A stretch of DNA of 64,000 bases from GCA-2720975 sp964467985 (GCA_964467985.1 CAYXTP010000008.1:124001-188000), one strand, 5' to 3'. Positions 32,904 to 42,464 are shown, numbered from the stretch's first letter. Notes: a model not told the origin generated them from the sequence alone. Numbers and translations: made by a program.

Positions 32904-34096
32904 TGGCGCGGGAGTACGATTGGCGAGTCCGGGGGAGAGATGGCTTGTACAGCTTGGCGAGCGTGGGCCCGGGCTCGCTTGTCGGCTTCCATCAGAGCTT
33001 CAATGCTGGAGTCATCTCCCTGGCGCTGCTCTAACGCCGTGTGGTGCACACGGTTCATGTCGGTAAAGCGGATGCGTCCTTCGAGGAAGGCCTGCACGGC
33101 GATTTCATCTGCCGCATTGAGCACGCAGCCTGCATCCTGCCCGGCGCGGATGCAATCGTAACCCAGGGTTAGTGCAGGGAAGCGGTTGGGATCGGGTGCT
33201 TCAAATTCTAGGGTCGAGAACGCCTTAAGGTCGAAGCCCTTGACAGGCGAAGGCGGCCGATCCGGGGCGTAGAGCGCGTGATGAATGGGCCCGCGCATGT
33301 CCGGGGTGCCCATGTGCGCGATGACCGCGCCGTCCACGAACTCGACCATGGAGTGCACGATGGACTGGGGGTGGATGACGACCTCGATCTGCTCGGGACT
33401 GAGTTCGAAGAGGTGGTGCAATTCGACGATCTCAAGCGCCTTGTTCATGAGGCTGGCCGAGCCGATGGAGATGCGCGGGCCCATGTCCCAGTTCGGGTGA
33501 CGCAAGGCCTGGGCTGGCAGCACGCCCTCAAGTTCATGCGTAGGAGTCAGCCGCAGTGGGCCGCCGCTGCAAGTGAGCAGGACTCGCCTTAGGCGCTGCC
33601 GATTCTCGCCGCGCAAGCACTGGAAGACGGCGGAGTGCTCAGAATCCACAGGCAGGATCTCTGCACCGGTCTTGGCGGCCAGGGCCATCAGGTGTTCACC
33701 GGCCGCCACGAGCGACTCCTTGTTGGCCAAGGCCAGTCGCTTGCCCAGCTTCAGGATTTCCACCGATGCCGGCAGGCCGGCGCAACCAACAATCCCGTGT
33801 ACCGCGGTGTCGAAGGTGCAGGCGTGGATCAGCTCCTGCACACCTTGGGTCCCCTCGTAAAGCCGGGTCCCCGGTGGTAGCTGCGCACGCGCCAAGGCGG
33901 CGGCTTGGGGATCTGCCAGGGCCAGATGCTGGACGTCGAACTCCCGGGCCTGTTCGAGCAGGGCCTCCCAGGATGAATGGGCGGCCAAACCGGTGACTGA
34001 GAGGGTCGCGCCCTCCTCAGCGCGATCGCGACGCACCAAGTCCAGGGTCTGGGTGCCGATCGAGCCGGTACTACCAAGGAGGAGGACTGAGGTCAT
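32900..34096 (-). CDS. dxr: 1-deoxy-D-xylulose 5-phosphate reductoisomerase
   Basis: 398 residues from the ATG at 34096. Catalyses the second step of the MEP isoprenoid pathway, NADPH-dependent conversion of DXP to MEP. Evidence: NADPH loop LLLGSTGSIGTQTLD (5-19), ALANKESLVAAGE, the metal-binding VDSEHSAVFQCL, substrate loop SGGPLR (family usually SGGPFR), and NWDMGPRISIGSASLMNKALE followed by HPQSIVHSMVEF. It precedes rseP with a 4-base overlap, the usual dxr-rseP pairing in many bacteria. Confidence 0.96.
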   Translation of the reverse strand: MTSVLLLGSTGSIGTQTLDLVRRDRAEEGATLSVTGLAAHSSWEALLEQAREFDVQHLALADPQAAALARAQLPPGTRLYEGTQGVQELIHACTFDTAVHGIVGCAGLPASVEILKLGKRLALANKESLVAAGEHLMALAAKTGAEILPVDSEHSAVFQCLRGENRQRLRRVLLTCSGGPLRLTPTHELEGVLPAQALRHPNWDMGPRISIGSASLMNKALEIVELHHLFELSPEQIEVVIHPQSIVHSMVEFVDGAVIAHMGTPDMRGPIHHALYAPDRPPSPVKGFDLKAFSTLEFEAPDPNRFPALTLGYDCIRAGQDAGCVLNAADEIAVQAFLEGRIRFTDMNRVHHTALEQRQGDDSSIEALMEADKRARAHARQAVQAISPPDSPIVLPRQ

Positions 34097-34262
34097 GGAA
34101 CCAGTTGCGCAGCGCAGGGCCATTCTAGACCCTGCGCGACCCCCGGACATCCACTTGGGGCCATTAGCCGCAAGCTGGAAGAGGCGCCCACCCCCGGACT
34201 CGCTCCTCCCGCGATCAAGCCGTAGGCTGGTGCACTCCGAATTGCCAGCGACGAGCCTTCCT

Positions 34263-34772
34263 ATGCCCCACCAACGCGCGACTCACTGCCCCCTGTGCGG
34301 CGGGGATCTAGCGCCTGCCCCTTGGGAGGGTCGCGTGCGTCCCAAGTGCCAGGAATGTGGCTTTGTCTACTTCTTCAACCCGGCCAGTGCGGCAGCGGGC
34401 TTGGTGCTCGATTCTACGGGCAAGAAAGTGCTGCTCGTGCGCCGCAGTATTCAACCCTTCAAGGGTGCCTGGGCCTTGCCCGCGGGCTACCAAGAGGTGG
34501 ACGAGGAGCCTCAGCAGGCGGTTCAAAGGGAGGTGCGCGAGGAGACTGGCGTCGATGTGCAGGTCACCCGTTTGCTGGACGTGGTTTGGGTTGGGGACGA
34601 TCCACGCAAACCAGCCAACGTAATCATCTACCTCTGCGTGGCCCTAGGGGGCGAGTTGCGAGCGGCCAGCGACGCGAGCGAGGCCGCCTGGTTTTCCCTG
34701 ACTGCCCTGCCGGAGGACATCGGGTTCGGAAACCGCGAGTTGATAGGGAGCCTACTCAACGCGACTGAGTAG
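34263..34772 (+). CDS. Zinc-ribbon NUDIX hydrolase
   Basis: 169 residues from the ATG at 34263. Residues 9-32 carry a four-cysteine zinc ribbon (CPLCGG and CQECG), followed by a NUDIX domain. The NUDIX box is complete: Gly75, Glu81, Arg89-Glu90, Glu93-Glu94 and Gly96 with standard spacing (GYQEVDEEPQQ through REVREETG). The layout resembles NudC-type or ADP-ribose pyrophosphatase-like hydrolases with a zinc ribbon. It would hydrolyse a nucleoside diphosphate linked to another group; the exact substrate is not visible. Divergent from dxr. Confidence 0.88.
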   Translation: MPHQRATHCPLCGGDLAPAPWEGRVRPKCQECGFVYFFNPASAAAGLVLDSTGKKVLLVRRSIQPFKGAWALPAGYQEVDEEPQQAVQREVREETGVDVQVTRLLDVVWVGDDPRKPANVIIYLCVALGGELRAASDASEAAWFSLTALPEDIGFGNRELIGSLLNATE

Positions 34773-34867
34773 CACCTCAGGCCCAGGGAAACCGGGCGGA
34801 GGGGGCAATCGGGTGGCCTCAACGGTTATGCTGGGTGCCCTCCCAGCGACCCCAGCCTTCGATTTCC

Positions 34868-35908
34868 GTGACCTCCAAGACACCTCTCACTTACAAGGAC
34901 GCGGGCGTCAATATTGACGCCCAGGACGAAGCCCTTTCCCTGTCCCGGCAGGCCATTCGGGACACCTTTGGCCCTGGAGTGGTCTCCGATGTGGGGCTTT
35001 TTGGCGGCCTGTTCGACATGCACAAGGCCGGCGTGGGCGGTCAAATACTCGTGGCCAGCGCCGATGGCGTGGGCACCAAATTGGAGGTGGCGAAGCGCAT
35101 GGGCGTCTTTGACAGCGTGGGCCGGGACTTGGTCCAACACTGCATCAACGACATCTTGGTGCAGGGCGCGCGCCCGCTGTTCTTCATGGACTATGTGGGC
35201 ACCGGCCGGCTCGAGCCGAAGGTGGTGAGCGCCCTGATTGCAGGCTGTGCGGCCGCGTGCTCTGACGGTGGGCTGGCTCTGCTCGGAGGCGAGACGGCCG
35301 AGATGCCCGGGCTCTACGCCGATGGAGACTTCGACTTGGTGGGTTTCATTGTGGGCAGCGTGGCTCGGGACAAGGTGCTGGATGGATCTCGCGTCGCAGC
35401 GGGCCAGGTGCTACTTGGTTTGGGATCCAGTGGATTGCACACCAACGGCTACTCGCTCGCTCGCAAGGTGCTTTTTGAGCGGCTCGAAATGGACGTGAAC
35501 GATCGCCCCGAGGCGCTGGGTGGCGTGAGCGTGGGGGAGGCTCTCTTGGCACCCCACAAGAGCTACCTGGATCCCCTCTGGCCACTCCTAGAGAACGGTC
35601 AACTGGCCAGCATGGCACACATCACCGGCGGGGGCCTACTCGACAATCTGCCGCGCGTGCTCGGTGGCACGGATGCCATCATCGAGCGTGGCAGTTGGGA
35701 TGTGCCTGCGCTCTTTGAGATGATTGTCGAGGGTGCAGGGATTGACGAGGACGAGGCTCATCGCGCCCTCAATATGGGTGTGGGCATGGTGCTCATCGTC
35801 GACCCAGCGGAGGTACAAGCCGTGACGGCGCACCTCGCCGCAGTGGACGAGCCAGCAACGGTGATCGGACGACTCGTCGCGGGCGAGGGTCAGGTGCGGT
35901 GGGCCTGA
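34868..35908 (+). CDS. purM: Phosphoribosylformylglycinamidine cyclo-ligase
   Basis: 346 residues from a GTG at 34868 (another GTG at 34835 would add 11 residues). PurM closes the imidazole ring in purine synthesis with ATP. Landmarks: LTYKDAGVNIDAQ at the N-terminus, ASADGVGTKLEVA, DLVQHCINDILVQGA, FFMDYVGTG, ALLGGETAEMPGLY, LGLGSSGLHTNGYSLAR and HITGGGLLDNLPRVL. All are standard, and length matches the family. The following gene overlaps its last 10 bases. Confidence 0.96.
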   Translation: MTSKTPLTYKDAGVNIDAQDEALSLSRQAIRDTFGPGVVSDVGLFGGLFDMHKAGVGGQILVASADGVGTKLEVAKRMGVFDSVGRDLVQHCINDILVQGARPLFFMDYVGTGRLEPKVVSALIAGCAAACSDGGLALLGGETAEMPGLYADGDFDLVGFIVGSVARDKVLDGSRVAAGQVLLGLGSSGLHTNGYSLARKVLFERLEMDVNDRPEALGGVSVGEALLAPHKSYLDPLWPLLENGQLASMAHITGGGLLDNLPRVLGGTDAIIERGSWDVPALFEMIVEGAGIDEDEAHRALNMGVGMVLIVDPAEVQAVTAHLAAVDEPATVIGRLVAGEGQVRWA

Positions 35909-36642
35909 GCCCCGTGGGCAACCCACTCGCTCGCCTGGCTTGCTCTTGCGCGCTGGTCGTGGGTATTGCGTCGGAGGGGACCCTTGCGGGTGGGCAGGAG
36001 CCTAGTGCCGCAGGAGATGTACCCTGGGCGGAGCTGAGCCGTATGCAGCCGGGCATGTCGCGCGCCGATGCGCTGGGCGCAGCCCTGAGCAGCGGCTCGG
36101 CACATCTACCAGAGGGGCACTGGGCCAGCTTGCTGCAGATTTCCTACGAGGCCTTCCTGGAAGAACTCGAGCGCTACGCTTCCGCACCGGCGCGCCAGGT
36201 AGCTGAGGCCATGTATCTGGCGTCTCCTGCGGTTTGGTCCTGTTTGTGCGTTGAGGGCAGTGCTCGCCGCATGGGGGACCTGCCGCGCGCTGCCGAGGTT
36301 CTCGCTGCAACTCTGACCTGGGTCTCCGATCGGTCAGCGCGACTCGAGTTGCGCGAGCGACGATCCATCGTGGCTGCCGGCGCAGGCTGGAAGAGCGACG
36401 AATTGGACTGGCTTGGCAGGGGCCTCGCCATGGGGGGCACCGACTCCCTACAGATGCGAGCGCGCTTGGCCTTGGCTGCCCGGCGCTTCGACCGGGCCCG
36501 GACCCTGTTCCGGGTACTCGTCGACCGCGGTCGGGGCTCCAGGCCCACCCTTGCAGATGCGGCTCCCTGGGCCCTCCGGGGGTGGGGGCTTGCGCTCCTC
36601 CCGACAGCACACGAGGCTTCAGGGGCGGCTGACATCCCCTAG
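35899..36642 (+). CDS. Hypothetical secreted alpha-helical protein, TPR-like
   Basis: 247 residues from a GTG at 35899 overlapping purM (GTG at 35914 also possible). A signal-like stretch (about 10-32, LARLACSCALVVGIASEG) is followed by helix pairs rich in Ala, Leu and Arg, with spacing reminiscent of tetratricopeptide repeats (GDLPRAAEVLAATLTWV, ARLALAARRFDRARTLFRVL). No catalytic motif. Role unknown; probably envelope-located if the signal is real. Confidence 0.6.
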   Translation: MGLSPVGNPLARLACSCALVVGIASEGTLAGGQEPSAAGDVPWAELSRMQPGMSRADALGAALSSGSAHLPEGHWASLLQISYEAFLEELERYASAPARQVAEAMYLASPAVWSCLCVEGSARRMGDLPRAAEVLAATLTWVSDRSARLELRERRSIVAAGAGWKSDELDWLGRGLAMGGTDSLQMRARLALAARRFDRARTLFRVLVDRGRGSRPTLADAAPWALRGWGLALLPTAHEASGAADIP

Positions 36643-36697
36643 AGACTCTCAGCTCTATCCTCCCGCAACTCTCCCTCACTCCGTGACTAGGCCGAGC

Positions 36698-37996
36698 ATG
36701 ACCATTCAGCGTTTACCCCTTCTTGTCGGCTCAGCCGTTCTGCTCAGTGTCGTTTCCGTGGCCTCGATGGTTGGATCCGCCCCCCAGGATCAACATCTCA
36801 AAGACAGCGACCTCAAGAAACTCGCCCAGTCGCTGACGGATTACATCGAGGCCAGGATCGAGGAGAAGAAGGTCTCGGAAGCCACGAGCGATGTCGCGAC
36901 CGCTATGGAGAAGCTGCAGCGCAAGCTGGCCAAGACTCCGGCGCAGGGCGATATCCTGGCCTCACCGGCCGATTTGGGCCGCGCCATCTGGCTTTCCTAC
37001 GACTACGGGCGCAAGCGCCCGACCCGCGGCAAGGTGGCGGACAAGGAGTTTGTGGGCTCCGTCTTTACCAAGGATGCCCCCCTCGAGTACGCCGTCTGGG
37101 CACCGGCGAAATACTCCGCCTCCTCGGGTCCCTACCCGCTTGTCATTACTATCCCCGACGAGGATGAGCGTCCGGCGGATCACCTGCGGGATCGCTGGAC
37201 GGAGGGTGCTGTACAAGACGGTGCGATACTGGCCTGCCCGGTCATGCCAGAGAACGCCGGCGATTGGGCGGGTCGCGACGGCATTGGACGGGTCATCGTC
37301 TTGATGCGCGCGGTTTATGAAGAGTACGGCGTGGACTTCGATCGGATCTACTTATCCGGTCGCGGACTTGGCGTACCCACCGCCCTAGGAATCGCCGAGA
37401 AATTTCCCGATCGCTTCGCGGGCGTGATCGGCCGCAGTGGCGACGCTGGCGACGTCTCTCCCCAGAATTTTCAGAACCTACCGACGTTTTTTGCCGGTGG
37501 CGGTGCCCTGGTCACGAAGTTCGAAGGCGAGATCGCACGGCTCGGCTACTCCAACTGCACGGTACAAGCGGACGCCCTCACGGCGGACATCTGGAACTGG
37601 ATCGAAGCCACGCAGCGCGATTCCTATCCCTCACAGGTGACCTTGATTCCTGGCTCACCCTTCCCCAAGCGCGCCTATTGGCTCGAGGTTCCCCCGTCCG
37701 ATGGGACCAGTAGTCGCATCCACGCCCAGGTCGATCGCAAGACCAACACGGTCACTGTCGAGGGCTCGGGCATGACCGAGTTCACCTTGCATTTCAACGA
37801 CCTGCTGGTGGACATGAATCAGCCCATCATCGTGATCGCCAATGGCCAACGGCACGAGGATCTGATTCCGCGCAGTCGACCCATTGTGCTGGCCAGCATG
37901 TTCAGCGGGGCATGTGATCCGGGCCGGGTGTTTGTGAACGCAAAGTCTTACCACCTACCGCACCTGGGTTCCGACTCCGAAGACGGAGGGGACTGA
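36698..37996 (+). CDS. Secreted esterase-like alpha/beta-hydrolase lacking the nucleophile
   Basis: 432 residues from the ATG at 36698; signal peptide about 1-27. A helical region (30-85) precedes a domain like putative esterases/feruloyl-esterase-like hydrolases (YAVWAPAKYSASSGPYPLVITIPDE). The nucleophile elbow reads DRIYLSGRGLGVPTALGIAEKFPDRFAG; the usual GxSxG is here GRGLG, with Gly in place of Ser. The C-terminal part has a beta-strand module (YWLEVPPSDG, NTVTVEGSGMTEFTLHFND). I infer a non-catalytic, possibly binding, relative. It is the first of three closely spaced genes. Confidence 0.72.
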   Translation: MTIQRLPLLVGSAVLLSVVSVASMVGSAPQDQHLKDSDLKKLAQSLTDYIEARIEEKKVSEATSDVATAMEKLQRKLAKTPAQGDILASPADLGRAIWLSYDYGRKRPTRGKVADKEFVGSVFTKDAPLEYAVWAPAKYSASSGPYPLVITIPDEDERPADHLRDRWTEGAVQDGAILACPVMPENAGDWAGRDGIGRVIVLMRAVYEEYGVDFDRIYLSGRGLGVPTALGIAEKFPDRFAGVIGRSGDAGDVSPQNFQNLPTFFAGGGALVTKFEGEIARLGYSNCTVQADALTADIWNWIEATQRDSYPSQVTLIPGSPFPKRAYWLEVPPSDGTSSRIHAQVDRKTNTVTVEGSGMTEFTLHFNDLLVDMNQPIIVIANGQRHEDLIPRSRPIVLASMFSGACDPGRVFVNAKSYHLPHLGSDSEDGGD

Positions 37997-38003
37997 GACG
38001 GTC

Positions 38004-39674
38004 GTGGTCGACCACGGGCGCGAATCCACGATCGGACTCGACTCAGCGGCCTGCCCGGGATCCTCGCGGGTCTCGGCGAGCGCAACCACGATTCTGTTCG
38101 CCGTGTTGTGTGCGGGGGCTGGGACGATGGTTGTGGAATTGGCTGCCGTGCGCCTTCTGGCGCCCTGGTTCGGGGCGTCGACGGGTGTTTGGACCAATGT
38201 GATTGGTGTCATTCTGCTGGCTCTGGCGGTGGGCTACGTGTGTGGCGCGCGCTTGTCCGTGTCCGGATCGCCTGACAGGAGGCTGGGCGCAATGCTGCTG
38301 GGCGCTGCCGGCTGGGCGCTGCTCCTGCCCTGGCTTGCGAGTTGGGTCGCAAGGTGGTTCATGCCCACGGGCTTGGCGCTGGACGAGGCCGCTGGCCTCA
38401 TGCTCTGGGGCAGCCTGGCGACCTCGCTGCTCTTGTTCGCACCGGTGGCGGGGTTGCTCGGGTGCGGTTGCCCACTCGCGGTAGAGGCCCTGCAGGTGGG
38501 CAGCGGGGGGCACGCCGGGACCGCAGGCGGGCGCGTGCTGGGAGTGTCGACTCTGGGCAGCCTCCTGGGGACCTTTGGTACCACGCACTGGCTCCTGCCT
38601 GATTGGGGCTTGCGTGGGACCTTTGAACTCGCCGCGGCTTGCCTGGCCCTGGCGGGCCTACTCCTGCTCGTCCGTTCGGGGGTTCTGTCCCGCGCCCCGC
38701 AGGTCGCCGCCCTGTGCTTCGTGGCCCTGGGCCTCGGATTGCGGAGTCTTGGGCAGGCACCGACACCTGGGGCCGGCGAGGGCTGGAGCCTGCTCGAGCA
38801 GCGACAATCGGCCTACCAACGCCTGGCCGTGATCGAGTCTGAAGATGGCCAACGTCGCCACTTGGTAGCCAACGAAGTCCTCGATTCGTTCCAATCGGTC
38901 TGGCAACCGGCAACGGGGCTCTTGGGAGGCGGTCAGTACTACGACTACTTTGCCCTGCCTGCTTGGTGGGCGCGTGCGAAACAGGATTGGCGGGTGCTGG
39001 TGTTAGGGTTCGGCGCTGGGACCGCAGTCCGCGTGCTAGAGGGCGCCCTGCCCGACGGCGTCACCCTGTCGTGTATCGGGGTCGAAATCGACCCCGTCGT
39101 CGTGGAATTGGGTGAGCGCTACTTCGAGATGCAGCGCGCCGCACCTGACCGGATTGTTCTGTCCGGTGTGGATGCGCGCGCCAGTCTGCAGCGCATCGCC
39201 GAACCCCAGGACCTGGTGATCGTCGATTGTTACGCCAACAACATGGAGATCCCCGCCCACCTGTGCAGCGTGGAGTTTTTTGAGCAGGCGCTGCAGGTGA
39301 CGGCTCTGGGTGGGTTCCTGGCGGTCAATGCGGCGGGGTTTGGACTCGATGACCCTGTGGTTGCTGCCCTGACTGCCACCCTGGCCCAGGCCGCCGGTCA
39401 ACCCGTGCTCGCCGTTCGCATACCCTTTTCGCGCAACTGCATGCTGTTTGCCCGCAAGGGACAAGCGGCGCCCCATCCAGATGACCCGAATTGGGCCGTC
39501 CCCGGCCAGGTCGGGGAGGCTTTGCTGCCCTTCCTCGAGCTACCCTCGGCCTGGAGGCTGGTGACGCCCGGCAGCGGGGTGGGCCCGGTGCTCACCGACG
39601 AATCGAATCCGATGCAGCGCCTGCAGCGAGACTCCGTGCGCGCAGGGCGTGCGCGCTGGTTGGTGGAGCCCTGA
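38004..39674 (+). CDS. Membrane-fused spermidine synthase-like protein
   Basis: 556 residues from a GTG at 38004, 7 bases after the previous stop. Residues about 28-240 contain roughly seven hydrophobic helices starting with TILFAVLCAGAGTMVVELAAVRLLAPWFG, the typical N-terminus of integral-membrane SpeE-like proteins. Residues about 270-500 have a spermidine-synthase Rossmann domain: VLVLGFGAGTAVRVLEG, CIGVEIDPVVVELGERYF and DLVIVDCYANN, the last in place of the catalytic Asp motif. Such fusions are common in planctomycetes; whether they make polyamines is unproven. The next frame overlaps at TGATG. Confidence 0.82.
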   Translation: MVDHGRESTIGLDSAACPGSSRVSASATTILFAVLCAGAGTMVVELAAVRLLAPWFGASTGVWTNVIGVILLALAVGYVCGARLSVSGSPDRRLGAMLLGAAGWALLLPWLASWVARWFMPTGLALDEAAGLMLWGSLATSLLLFAPVAGLLGCGCPLAVEALQVGSGGHAGTAGGRVLGVSTLGSLLGTFGTTHWLLPDWGLRGTFELAAACLALAGLLLLVRSGVLSRAPQVAALCFVALGLGLRSLGQAPTPGAGEGWSLLEQRQSAYQRLAVIESEDGQRRHLVANEVLDSFQSVWQPATGLLGGGQYYDYFALPAWWARAKQDWRVLVLGFGAGTAVRVLEGALPDGVTLSCIGVEIDPVVVELGERYFEMQRAAPDRIVLSGVDARASLQRIAEPQDLVIVDCYANNMEIPAHLCSVEFFEQALQVTALGGFLAVNAAGFGLDDPVVAALTATLAQAAGQPVLAVRIPFSRNCMLFARKGQAAPHPDDPNWAVPGQVGEALLPFLELPSAWRLVTPGSGVGPVLTDESNPMQRLQRDSVRAGRARWLVEP

Positions 39675-40246
39675 TGTCCCCGTTGCTGGTTACGTCTCTG
39701 GCACTGATGGCCTTCACCCGGCCGCATGCGAGCGAGGGCGGGCAGACTCCGGATCAGCTGCGCAGGCAGGCGAGGTATACCGAGGCCCTGGAGGTGGCCC
39801 GGTCCATGGGTGACCCGGTGGAGCGTGCGCGCGAAGTCTTGGAGACGCGCTATCACGCCGGTGACCTGGCCGGTGCTCTGGGCGTGGGTCTGGACGGGTT
39901 GGCTACAGCGCCCCAGGACCTTTGGCTCCTGTGGCGCAGCAGTCGCCTCGCCATCGATATGGCGGCTGCCCCCCTGGCTCTTGACCTGACACGGCGGCTG
40001 GCCCTTGCGGCGAGCAACCTGGAGGGCGATGACCTGGCCGAGGACACCCGCTCGTTCTGGCTGGGCGAGTCCGACGCCCTGTCACAGGAAGCGTGGGAGC
40101 TAACCGATCTGCGCAGGCGGCAGGCTGTTGCGCGGCGCAGAGCGCGTTGGTCCGTCCTGGGGGGCATTGGACTCCTGCTGGGAGCCGTCGTGTGGGGGCT
40201 TCAACGCAGCGAGCCCGCCCAGACAGCTGGACGGGCTCGCGTTTAG
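39674..40246 (+). CDS. Hypothetical membrane-anchored protein
   Basis: 190 residues; its ATG overlaps the preceding TGA (TGATG). Signal-like N-terminus SPLLVTSLALMAFT, a helical TPR-like middle (DQLRRQARYTEALEVARSMG, RYHAGDLAGALGVGLDG), then RRQAVARRRARWSV and a C-terminal hydrophobic helix (GGIGLLLGAVVWGL). Most likely a lumenal or periplasmic helical domain held by a tail anchor. The last codons contain a strong hairpin (40209-40240) that belongs to the convergent HEAT gene on the other strand. Function unknown. Confidence 0.65.
   Translation: MSPLLVTSLALMAFTRPHASEGGQTPDQLRRQARYTEALEVARSMGDPVERAREVLETRYHAGDLAGALGVGLDGLATAPQDLWLLWRSSRLAIDMAAAPLALDLTRRLALAASNLEGDDLAEDTRSFWLGESDALSQEAWELTDLRRRQAVARRRARWSVLGGIGLLLGAVVWGLQRSEPAQTAGRARV
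40209..40240 (-). terminator. 14-bp hairpin downstream of HEAT gene 40298-42406 (conserved with its paralogue)
   Basis: Read on the minus strand, 57 bases beyond the HEAT stop, GCGAGCCCGTCCAG and CTGGGCGGGCTCGC pair around the tetraloop CTGT. One T-G (U-G in RNA) pair replaces Watson-Crick at the same relative position as in the paralogue's hairpin at 42831-42860. On the plus strand that position is a C-A mismatch, so the minus-strand RNA is the stable one. No U-tract follows, so a terminator is plausible but not certain; an mRNA 3' stabiliser is the alternative. Confidence 0.65.
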
Positions 40247-40297
40247 TTCAGCGAGGCGAGCGGCTCCCGTGCAGGGCGCCGCCCAATCGTGGGGGTC

Positions 40298-42406
40298 CTA
40301 CAGCAGGTCCAGGATCCCGCCGCCGCCACCCGTCAACGTCACGGTGTTCGCCCGGTAGTTGATGTTGGTGGAGATCTTGGCGTTCCAAGGAAGCTCTTCC
40401 TTGTCACACACGATGCCGAGTGCTGCCGCGGCGAAGCCACGGGCGGACTGGGTCACACTCTGATCGCCAAGCAGTTCCACGAGGGGGTCGATCGAACGAC
40501 TGTCGCCGATGGCTCCCAAGGCCGTGGAGATGGCGGCTTGCGTGGCAAGGCCCGTTGCGGTCTCCAGCATGGTGACCAGATCGGGTACGAGCTCCTTGTC
40601 ACCCAGCAGCCCCAGGGCGATGGCGGCTTGCTTGAGCAGGTCGGGCTTGTACTTCGATTCCCGGATAATTTCCTGGATGGGTGAGATCGCGCTACGGTCT
40701 TCGATAAGACCCAGGGCGACCGCGCAGTATCCGCGGGCTTCATCGGTGCTGAAGTAGTCCAGCTTGTCCAGGCAGATATCCATGCCTTCGATGTCACGCC
40801 GGATACCGATACCCAACAGGTAGGCGCCGATCTCTGCGGGACGGTTGCACTTCTCTGCCGCGGCCCTGAGGGCGTTGCTGGCGGACTCGCTCATGGTCTC
40901 GTTGTTGTCGAGCAACTGACGACCCATGACACCCACGGCCAAACCCGCCCAGGGCTTGAGCATGGTCTTGCCCGTGGACAGTTGCTTGAGCAACTCTTTG
41001 CGGGCCACTTCCCCGCCGGCTAGCGCGTTCTCGCCTTCACCGGGGGTTCCACCAGACTGGCCCAGGGAGATCATCGCGAAGCGACGGCTCTGCGGGTCAC
41101 CCTCCTTGATGATGCGAATGAGTTCATCACGGATGCGGACGTTGATACCGCCCCGTCCGTCGTCTTCCGCGGTTCCGATCTGACCCAGGGCCAGGGTGGC
41201 GCTCATGAGCACCTCGCGGTTTTCCTTGCTGTGGCGTCCCACCGTCTCGATCAGGAGTTCGGCGACCTTGGCCTTGTAGCTCGGATCCGCGCCTGGCAGC
41301 AGTCGGGCCATCGCCGTGGGCGCATGAGCACGCACGAACCAGTGGCGTGTCGAACTGTGCGCGCGCTCGTTGGCCGGATTAAAGTACTTGAGCAGGAAAT
41401 CGAGTTGACGTTCCCGGCTGAGGACGTGGCTGCGGTTGCTGCCCATCTCTTCGTCACCTTCCACGGCCGCATCGATGTTGGACTCGATGGGGGTCAGCCC
41501 CAGGGCTGTCATGGCCGCGACCTTCACGTCGCGCTGAGCGAAGTGCGGGGAATTGAGTAGGTCGACCAGGGTCTCTGCGATGTTCATGCGCAGTTCATTG
41601 TCACTGGTGCGATACCCGAGCAGGCCCAGGCCGTAGCAGGCGTACGCGCGGCTGCGGATCGGCACTTCTGTCTTGCCGATGAAGCGGCGTGCATCCGGGT
41701 GGTCGGTCGCCAGCTGGAACAGGATGTCGTAGGACTTGTCGTTGGCCAGGATGCCCAGGGCCACCGCAGCCGTCTCGGCCACGCCCTGGTTGCCGTCCTT
41801 CAAGAACTCCTTGATGATGCCTTCGAACTCGGAATCCTCGGTACCCGCCACGTCGCCGATCTTGGCCAGGGCGATCAGGGACGAGTCGAGAATGTCGTTG
41901 GCGCTCTCGTTTTCCAGAGCGTTCTTGAGGGCCGGAACGACCACGTTGCGGATCGCCTCTTGGGAGGGCCGCATGCTGTCCTTGGCTTGGTCCTTCTGAC
42001 CGCGACCCAGGAAGAAGTCATCGGAGCCGGTGACGGTTCCGCCGCTGTGGATCTTGGACTTGAGGTTCAAGTAGGGCTCACGGTTGAAGCCCCACCAGAA
42101 ATCCCAAAGGGTGAGGTCGGGCCCACTGGGTCCACCGGGCGTCACGGGAGTCGAAGCCGTGGAACCGGGTGCCGGGGGCGGCGCACCGGGGGTCGCCGGA
42201 GCAGGGGTGCCGGGGGCTGCCGGGCCGGGGGCCGTGGGGCCGGTCGGGCCAGGCGTGGTGGGGGCGCCGCCGCCTCCGCCGCCGCCGCCGCCGGGGGGTA
42301 CGGTGTCACCAGGGCCGCGGTAGGTTCCGCCGTGGCCCGTGCTAGTGGATTGGAAGCACAGGGCTCCTGCGCTGAGCAGGGTTCCGAGAAGGAGAAGTCT
42401 CTTCAT
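40298..42406 (-). CDS. Secreted HEAT-repeat protein (tandem paralogue A)
   Basis: 702 residues from the ATG at 42406. Signal peptide MKRLLLLGTLLSAGALCFQ. Then a Gly/Pro/Thr-rich linker (about 25-95) built of GGGG and PxxPGP-like units, then DLTLWDFWWGFNREPYL and a solenoid of HEAT repeats (about 140-660; for example DILDSSLIALAKIGDVAG, GYRTSDNELRMNIAETLVDL, EARGYCAVALGLIEDRSAI). It ends with FAAAALGIVCDKEELPWNAK and a terminal GGGGGILDLL. A second gene immediately upstream (42899-44998) is very similar over its whole length, and even its signal peptide differs at one residue in the first 19. The product should be a periplasmic or surface scaffold; ligand unknown. Confidence 0.85.
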   Translation of the reverse strand: MKRLLLLGTLLSAGALCFQSTSTGHGGTYRGPGDTVPPGGGGGGGGGAPTTPGPTGPTAPGPAAPGTPAPATPGAPPPAPGSTASTPVTPGGPSGPDLTLWDFWWGFNREPYLNLKSKIHSGGTVTGSDDFFLGRGQKDQAKDSMRPSQEAIRNVVVPALKNALENESANDILDSSLIALAKIGDVAGTEDSEFEGIIKEFLKDGNQGVAETAAVALGILANDKSYDILFQLATDHPDARRFIGKTEVPIRSRAYACYGLGLLGYRTSDNELRMNIAETLVDLLNSPHFAQRDVKVAAMTALGLTPIESNIDAAVEGDEEMGSNRSHVLSRERQLDFLLKYFNPANERAHSSTRHWFVRAHAPTAMARLLPGADPSYKAKVAELLIETVGRHSKENREVLMSATLALGQIGTAEDDGRGGINVRIRDELIRIIKEGDPQSRRFAMISLGQSGGTPGEGENALAGGEVARKELLKQLSTGKTMLKPWAGLAVGVMGRQLLDNNETMSESASNALRAAAEKCNRPAEIGAYLLGIGIRRDIEGMDICLDKLDYFSTDEARGYCAVALGLIEDRSAISPIQEIIRESKYKPDLLKQAAIALGLLGDKELVPDLVTMLETATGLATQAAISTALGAIGDSRSIDPLVELLGDQSVTQSARGFAAAALGIVCDKEELPWNAKISTNINYRANTVTLTGGGGGILDLL

Positions 42407-42464
42407 GGTTGTCTGTCTCTCTTGTCTGGCTGTCGTGATGGCGTTGGTTGGGTACCCACAGGCG

